Part shown: positions 57,604 through 64,000 of the stretch, piece after piece
Position numbering within the stretch: position 1 is the stretch's first letter
Layout: each line of letters opens with the position of its first letter
Origin: Myrica gale
Taxonomy: Eukaryota; Streptophyta; Magnoliopsida; Fagales; Myricaceae
Direction: 5' to 3'
DNA: 64,000 nt
NCBI GenBank assembly: GCA_963930655.1
Contig: OZ005600.1
Location: forward strand, 11,721,501-11,785,500
The notes under the pieces: generated by a model
Seen by the model: only the letters and a program-made list of their open reading frames with translations
Told to the model about the DNA's origin: nothing
The model's database searches: none
Translations under genes and position numbers: made by a program

Positions 57604-60006
57604 CTCAGCATTCCAATTTGTTCTGGCAGTAAGGAATATGAGAGTTACTGTTTGGCAATAACCAGCCCCCCACCAAATTCCCTGACAAATGCCACAATGC
57701 AATATCCATTCGGTAAATAACCCAAATCAATTGGAATTCCTAGAGAGAGAGAGAGAGAGATTACTACTACTCCTAGATTGGTTTTGAAGGCAAGGACACA
57801 TCCAATTGGAAGACCGATAAAAAAGTAAGTGTCCACGTTAACATAAGCCACCAAAGCTTGCCATCCATTCCCAATTGCCACACCTGAAATTCCAAAGAAG
57901 AAAGGTAAGGAGAAACGGTAACTATGCTAAGGAAAGACACCCTGTTTTCTTTGTTTTTCTGTTTTTTTCCTGTTAATTCTGGTCTAATCTCCGATTTTTT
58001 TGAACACACGAGGATGCTCATTACCTGAGAGTATAGGTTGAATGCCATTTAAGAAAACAGAAACGGCGAGCAATGGGGTCAACTCGGACACTGCCGCGAT
58101 AACCTCTGTGTCACTCGTGAAGAGTTTGCTCAATTCAACCCGCAATAGCAGCACAATTGCGCTGAAAACTATGCTAATCAGGATGCTAGTTGCAGTCACC
58201 ACTAGTACTGAAAACTTTGTCACCCTCGGATGTCCTGCGCCAAGCTCATTACTTACTCTGACGCTGCAAATCCACCGACAACTTGTGATTATTGGATTGC
58301 CAACTTCAATACTTAATCTTCTTGCCAAAAAACAGAAAGATAGGACGAGTAGAAGACCAGTGACAGACCTGACTGCCGCTCTTAGACCCAACATAAATTC
58401 GATGTCCCAGTTCAAGTAATTCATACTGTAATTAAGTAGGCAATTTGTAGAGTTAATTAACACTGTTTGCAAAAAACAGAGATGTAGAGGAAGCTACAGG
58501 GAAAGCAGTCATAGGCTTGGGTTGACATGCATACCAAATAGAAATAGAATCCAGTGAGATTGTAGGGTTGGGGAGGAGCCCTGATATAAGAACAAGTCCT
58601 TGGCTGTACCATATCTCCAAACTGCATGCATTAAAATTTTCACCAAGGGTCAGTTCATTCAGGAATTAATAAGTTAAAGATGAAGAGAGAGGCGAACTGC
58701 TTGCAGATACCACAACATGACAGCAGAAGCAACTGTAAGCTTGAGATAGGGCCAAAGTCCTTTGAAGGCTTTGATGGAGAAACCGGTCCAAGTTTCCTTG
58801 CAAGACGGGCTCAAAAGGATAAAGCCTCCAGTGACGATGGCAAGCATCCACCGAGAGAGGCTTAGTGTGAGAGCGGCCCCGAAAAGGCCGTAGCCCAGAA
58901 CATATACGACTAACCATGACAGTAGAGTGTGCAGCAGGAATACCCCGACGGAGATGTATGCCAGAGGATTTACGATATTCTGTGCTTGGAGGAACCTCTG
59001 CAAGGGACAACATGTAGCAAATGCATAAAGTTGGATTATCAGACCGAGTGAAAAAAATTTGGCCTTGCTCAGCTATGCTCTCAGATTGCCCTATGGCTAC
59101 TAGGATTGGGCCCGAGTACCAAAAGAGGAACGACAGGAGGACTGCTGCTCCTAGGTGCAAGATTATTGCTTTTTGGCATATGATACCCATTGCCTCGAAC
59201 TTTTTGGCTCCATATGCTTGTCCACAGACAGTTTGTACGACTCTGGCCATGCCCAACTGTTGTTTGCAGAAGTAAAACTGAAAGTTAGGAATATAAGCGG
59301 CTGTCGATAAAGACTACCCGAATGTTGTCTGGTTATTGTGCTACTCATTATTGTGCTGAGTATGCTCACCGACGATTAGAATATTTTCTTCAACATTCAA
59401 GGGTCTACATCACGTCGTATCAATTAAAATGTTTTGAATATTTTAAATGATGTGTTTAACCATAGTAGTCGGATCTCCAGCTTTTTATCTCAGCCGTCGC
59501 TCAGCATGATCAATACAATAATCGAACCCGAATGTGCTTGAAAAATTGAGAATACAGAGCATGTCTGGAAGAATAAAATGTCTTCTTTTTTTGTGTTCCT
59601 TTTAGTTTTTTTTTAATTGACGGACTAGCATAAAAATAATTGATGCTCTTCCTACATTAGGAAGTAAAAATAGGAAGCAATATTAAATATATACCATAAT
59701 GCCATAAGAAAGACCTTGCAGTCCAACACAAGCTATAGAGGCCCCGGCGAGTTCCACGGTTCCCAAATGCCGAGTGAACATCAGGGTCACAAAGCATCGC
59801 ATGTAGTTGAATATGGAAACAACAATGGATGCCCATGACAGAACCCAGAGGAGCCTTGATTCCCACACCACTAACCGAGGCCACCATCGGATTGCCACCG
59901 GTCGTTGTTCCAAGAACTCTTCGATTAGCTCCGACGACAAGTTGGTAATCGGAGAGTGTGAATATTCGGGACCAAGTAGCAGGGGCTCGTACGCTGCGGA
60001 GGCCAT
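57604..60006 (-). CDS. MATE efflux transporter (DTX40/41-like), one-base frameshift
   Basis: Exons 59695-60006, 58711-59256, 58535-58621, 58369-58425, 58025-58263, about 57765-57883 and 57604-57681 follow the DTX40-like gene plan with correct splice phases. MATE proteins are 12-helix H+ or Na+ antiporters of vacuolar or plasma membranes that move flavonoids, alkaloids or organic anions. Seen: an N-terminus with EPLLLGPEYSHSP, RHLGTVELAGASIACVGLQG, QTVCGQAYGAKK, QRFLQAQNIVNPLAYISVGV, SPSCKETWTGFS, the SVRVSNELGAGHPRV signature and GIWWGAGYCQTVTL. In exon 2, seven A (59051-59057) sit where six would keep frame; the exon is 546 nt, and 545 nt would satisfy both flanking phases. The usual C-terminal VEKA-type exon was not found; read-through past 57604 stops at 57559. 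Pseudogene or homopolymer assembly error. Confidence 0.85.
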
Positions 60007-60069
60007 GGTTTTCACTTTTGATCAGCACCACCGTCGTCCCTCTGCCACCACTGAACAGGCTTAGTTGAC

Positions 60070-61345
60070 ATCCGTACTCGTGCGCTCGCTTATTTTACCC
60101 TCACTTCGGACAAGTAGAGCTTATATTGGAAATGGGCTGCGACTTACAAACAGTGCTGTTCATATGTAGGGGAATTGGTAAAGCAAGAGTTGAACGACCG
60201 TAACAATATCATGCAGCTGGGTACCAACTACCCACCAGCAATTGTAAGTAAGCATGGGAATAGGTAGATATTGTGTTTTGTCATTTTCCTTATCCACCAT
60301 GACTAATACACACCCCTACTAATGCCAGTGCCATTGTTAATGCAAGAAGCTTCCAAATTTGTTTCTCACGAATAGATGATTTATGGTCAATATTTCAGAG
60401 TAAATGTGTTTCGATCTTCGTGTAATTCCTTATGCAAAATAACAAAGATGACTCCGGACACCGAGGAATGACACCTCCGGTGCTTAAGTATGTACTTTGA
60501 TATATCAATCCTTCTATTCAAAGTCTTTAGAATCGTTGTACCTTTCTTCTTTATGACACTTTGCTTTTATAGCCTTCTCTACACGTCCTCGCGTTTCCCT
60601 TTAACGAGAAACTTCGATCCCTCGTCGCATCGTGTCTCGCGATGCACCCTTTACACGTCTTCATAATGAGTGGTTGCTTTGATATTGGGAACATCGGTAT
60701 CGTGGGGCTGCTACATGTTATAAGTTAGCTTATAACCGTTTATGACATGTGTTGTGATTTTCCATTCTTTCGAGCTTTGTCCGATATAGGTCCATTATCG
60801 TTTTTGGGTTTTTCATTCATATGATCATGTTCGTCCAACAAATATTGATTTGGGTCAGTTTCGATCCTCATCACCCATAAACGTAATTGCCAATGCTGAC
60901 TACAGTGGCCCATGTTCTTTGCTTAATTTCTTTCTTCTTTTTTTCTTTCTAGTGGCTCTATGTTTTCTCTCTCGTTTAAAGTGGCATAGACAATTCAACT
61001 TTGACTGATATAAGAAATGGGCTGCTGGTGTTGGTAGGCAGGTGAGGCAATTGCTTAAAGTTCCTTAATTATGAGAGCCCTATATTATTATAAAATTAAA
61101 ATTAAGAAGAAAAAACTTTATTTTTTTGAAATAAAACTTAATAAAGGCCTATAAAATAGGAACATTTAGAAATTAGTTTACAAAATAAAAAATTAGACAT
61201 CCTAGAAACTAGCATTATACTTTATCAGTTTTTTAAGTCTCTTTTCAAAATAATAGCATCATTTCCAATAAATTATTCTCCTAAAACTTAACATCACAAC
61301 TGTTACTTTATTGCTAATTAACTTAATTTAAGTTCTCAAAAGACT
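60070..61345. other. Intergenic stretch upstream of MATE, nothing recognised
   Basis: No gene or bounded element seen; composition turns AT-rich after 61060. Confidence 0.4.
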
Positions 61346-61350
61346 TAAAA

Positions 61351-61729
61351 GGGGAAAATACATTTTTCACCCACAAACTACCGGGGTAGTGACACATTGC
61401 ACCCCAAACTCTCATCTTCAAGACATTACACTCTCAAACTAACAATGTTAGATACTTTGCTCCTTAAACTACCAATTTTCACACATTACATCCTCCAACT
61501 ACTGATATTAAACACTTTGCACCATCTATTTGACAATTATACCCTTGAGAAATTAATGAATTGATAATAATATCTTCAATATATGTCAAATGGATCAAGT
61601 GCATTATCGCCATTTTTGTCTAAAAATTTAACAAAATTGGTAATTAGAGTGTGCAATGTGCCAAAATTGGTAGTTTAGGGTGCAAAGTGTAAAACTTATG
61701 GTATCATGGGTAAAAAATATATTTTATCC
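61351..61729. mobile_element. Foldback MITE
   Basis: Arms of about 100-120 bp: 'ttgcaccccaaact', 'aaactaccaattttcacac' and 'tttcaccc' blocks on the left recur inverted on the right ('ggtagtttagggtgcaaagt'). Flanks both contain ACTTAAA, but a clean target duplication is not certain. The left part has additional diverged tandem copies of the arm motif. Confidence 0.7.
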
Positions 61730-62429
61730 AAACTTAAATTATAAAGTCATTTTTCTAATGTTAGTACACCATTGCATAAATAAATTTTTTAAAACTTAAG
61801 ATTATAAAAATTATTTATTAATAATTATGTCTCACGATAGATTAAATGATTTAGTAATTTTATCTATTGAAACTTATTTATGGAAATTGTGTTGCCCACT
61901 AGAGCTACCCGGGCATTTATTAAGAGCCCAATATCACTAAAGTGTCGGCACTCCGACCTCCTGGACCATCGGAGTGTAATGTGAGCTTCTCCTTATTATC
62001 AGTGAACTGTCGTTCCTTGAGACTTGAGAGGGCTAATGGAATCTCTCGCTCTGCTGATGAAAATTCTGGGGCAGTGCGTGAGTATGTCGTTGCCGAATAT
62101 AGAAAAAAAAAACTCTGTTGCCGATGAAAATCTCTGCGGGACTCCCCACCCCAAAAGTCAGCATGTCGTAAACGGTACCGCAGCATTCGAATATTTAGGA
62201 GATCGTAGATGTTTGATTGCCGATCCCAAAATTTCGGACCGAGCTACTCTGCAATATTTTGGGTATTACACGGGTAGCAATTCCTTCAATCTGCACAGTT
62301 GGTTATAAATGTAAGGCAAAAATATTTCCACACCAATGATCATCCGCGTCAAGCTCGAGATAAATGTTAAAAAATCAAAGGAATTACTAACGGTGTCACC
62401 CTTCACATTTTTTTTTTTACTATCGTTTT

Positions 62430-62800
62430 CTGATTTTTGTCATATTAATACGAGCCCAGTAAGATATTCCCTAAGGTGTTTATCTTCCATACTTGAGCTA
62501 TTTGATAAATTGTGCATTCTTTCCAACTCCATACAATCTCCCGCCTCCAACTCGTTGGCAAATCTGGAATTGATTGAACCTTTGTGCAATAATTCAGGAC
62601 AAGAGTTTCAAGCTTTGAAAGACCCCCAAGACTTGATGCTAAGCTAGGAAAACTATTGTTTTGTAGCTCCTAAGCATGAAGTGAGCATAAACTCCGAAGT
62701 GCATGCATCATCGGATATAAGTTGCAGCGATTGAGACGTAAATGACGTGGCTTGAGATTGCATTAGAAGTTGGACGAAATACTCGTGGAAAGACTTTTTT
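62430..62800 (-). pseudogene. NLR leucine-rich-repeat fragment
   Basis: The minus strand reads HLRLNRCNLYP, LRSLCSLHA, then after a stop ELQNNSFPSLASSLGGLSKL, ETLVLNYCTKVQSIPDLPTS. A frame change leads to LEAGDCMELERMHNLSNSSS. This pattern (LxxLxxLxLxxN/C repeats followed by IPDLPTSL..L.A..C..LE) is typical of the C-terminal LRRs of plant TIR-type NLR resistance proteins. Only about three repeats remain, with an in-frame stop and a frameshift, so it is a decayed fragment. No NB-ARC or TIR part is in the window. Confidence 0.65.
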
Positions 62801-62911
62801 TGTCCAAGGTCGAAAATATAAGGGTATTAAATTTGAGGTTTGGAATCGAAGTACCCAAATGTAAAGGGGTAAAAATTTAGGGACTATAATGTCAAATTCT
62901 AAAAAAATAAA

Positions 62912-63145
62912 GGGATAAACGCAAAATTAATCCCTGTGATATACGCCAAAATCGAATTAGTTCTCGTGATAATAAAATCATAAAATAAGTCCCCCTGATT
63001 TTAGAAAGGGATAAAAGCGGTCCTTGATGGAAGTACCAACGACAAACGAAAGTGAAATCACAGCGACTAATTTTATACTTTTCTAATCACAAGAACTAAG
63101 TCAATTTTAGCGTATATTACATGAGACTGATTTTGTATTTATGCC
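62912..63145. mobile_element. Foldback MITE with perfect 9-bp target duplication
   Basis: 234 bp of inverted repeat (left GGGATAAACGCAAAATTAAT, right inverted GGCATAAATACAAAATCAGT), flanked on both sides by AAAAATAAA (62903-62911 and 63146-63154). Same architecture as the elements at 5389, 41630 and 43295 but a different arm sequence. Confidence 0.85.
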
Positions 63146-63439
63146 AAAAATAAAATAAAATAACAATCGGTGCTTTTCTCAACAAGCTATGATCTTATGC
63201 ATACAATTTTTCTTTGCTTTGGCCTAAAATGTTCAATGATGACATGACATTACTTTTTGTCTGAACCAATGGGCAATGGGGCATAAGCCATCAACACGCT
63301 TAAGCTGAATGGGTCCAACTTGAACCATTTGTACGGTCTATTTAAGCGTCTTTTGTTTTATTGAATCTCATTCGGGTCGTGTTGGGCCAACTGGACATGT
63401 GCCCACATGGATTCGACCGGATCCAACCCGACCCGACAA

Positions 63440-64000
63440 ATGTATACCCCTAAATGTCATAGTTAGGGATGTTCAACCTCGGTATAGGTGCTGGTTTTGG
63501 CCAAAACCGGCATCTACACCAGAAAGACCGGTTTTCAAATATTGACCATCTACACCTATACCGTTATGGGCAAAAATCGACCCTTAGCAATGGCGATTTC
63601 CGGTCAACCTGCATTCATATTGGGCTACTTTTTTAGCATTTTACGCACTTGACCCAATGTAATTTTTTTGGTCCATTGATCACATATCAATAAAATCTAA
63701 ACTAATGAAATCCAAAATCAATAAAATTAAAGAACATCTTAAAAGATAAAATGAGAATCTAAAATCCAAACAAAAATCACATATTATAAGAAGACCATCA
63801 AAGACTACCCACGTGCCAAACACAAATCTCAATCCCATATTTGATAAACACTCATTGCTTTGCTCAACACCTATATTCTCCCAAGACATTAGCAATTTAC
63901 GCAAGTGTCAATAAATTTCAATTCTTCAGTAGCACTACCTCAATACAGTTGCCATCTTTCCAAATCTGTATTGGGCTACTAGAAGAACCTAGAAGCTTCC
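63440..64000. other. CCGGT-rich repeat remnant and flank
   Basis: 63465-63640 has 'ccaaaaccggcatctacacc' and 'accggttttcaaatattgac' blocks similar in style to the elements at 40075 and 56622. The rest to the window end shows no gene. Confidence 0.35.

Noticed and set aside
1-64000. Search for organellar inserts, CRISPR arrays and bacterial genes
   Set aside because: No segment resembles plastid or mitochondrial genes, and there are no regularly spaced repeats or bacterial operon structure.

Overview
This is nuclear DNA from a flowering plant, most likely a woody dicot or magnoliid. The coding genes have introns with GT..AG borders and plant-specific families (NPH3-type BTB protein, KRP inhibitor, PRT1 N-degron ligase). 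The intergenic DNA is AT-rich and full of MITEs, foldback elements, a CACTA element and decayed retroelements. There are no operons, CRISPR arrays, rRNA genes or tRNA genes that I can support. Gene models were built by hand from splice sites, reading phase and remembered family features; no database search was run.

Layout. 0-4.6 kb: a decayed retroelement ORF, a 5'-truncated RPL13A (uL13) fragment on the minus strand, an LTR-like remnant and a tandem repeat. 4.7-7.15 kb: a complete non-autonomous CACTA transposon with a nested foldback element. 7.2-11.2 kb: no gene seen. 11.2-14.4 kb: an intact cytochrome b5 gene (plus), with a duplicated leader and a MITE just upstream of its ATG. 16.2-21.1 kb: an intact NPH3/BTB gene (minus) with a duplicated splice donor. 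21.3-25.3 kb: MITEs and a foldback element. 25.7-28.95 kb: LTR pieces and an inverted duplication of a SET-methyltransferase-like fragment. 29.2-32.3 kb: a BSD-domain gene (plus) with a frameshift in exon 1, followed by an unrecognised two-exon coding region (32.5-33.5 kb). 34-36.7 kb: MITEs and a perfect 208-bp tandem duplication. 37.0-39.1 kb: a cyclin-dependent kinase inhibitor (KRP, minus). 40-46.2 kb: transposon graveyard with three well-bounded elements. 47.0-51.8 kb: a seven-exon PRT1-type double-RING/ZZ E3 ligase (minus). 52.1-53.0 kb: a broken cyclophilin fragment inside GC-rich repeat DNA. 53.6-54.4 kb: a hAT transposase fragment. 57.6-60.0 kb: a MATE transporter gene (minus) with a one-base frameshift. 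61.3-63.2 kb: two foldbacks around an NLR leucine-rich-repeat fragment.

The host genes are unrelated housekeeping or signalling genes and do not form a pathway. The most coherent new signal is a family of foldback elements with TAGTCC-type arms, four of them bounded by perfect or near-perfect 9-bp target duplications. They range from 189 bp to 1.14 kb, and the largest encloses non-repeated cargo. The second is an in-frame duplicated 5' splice site in the NPH3 gene. Two otherwise well-conserved genes (BSD, MATE) carry single-base indels in short homopolymers, so assembly error must be weighed against real decay.
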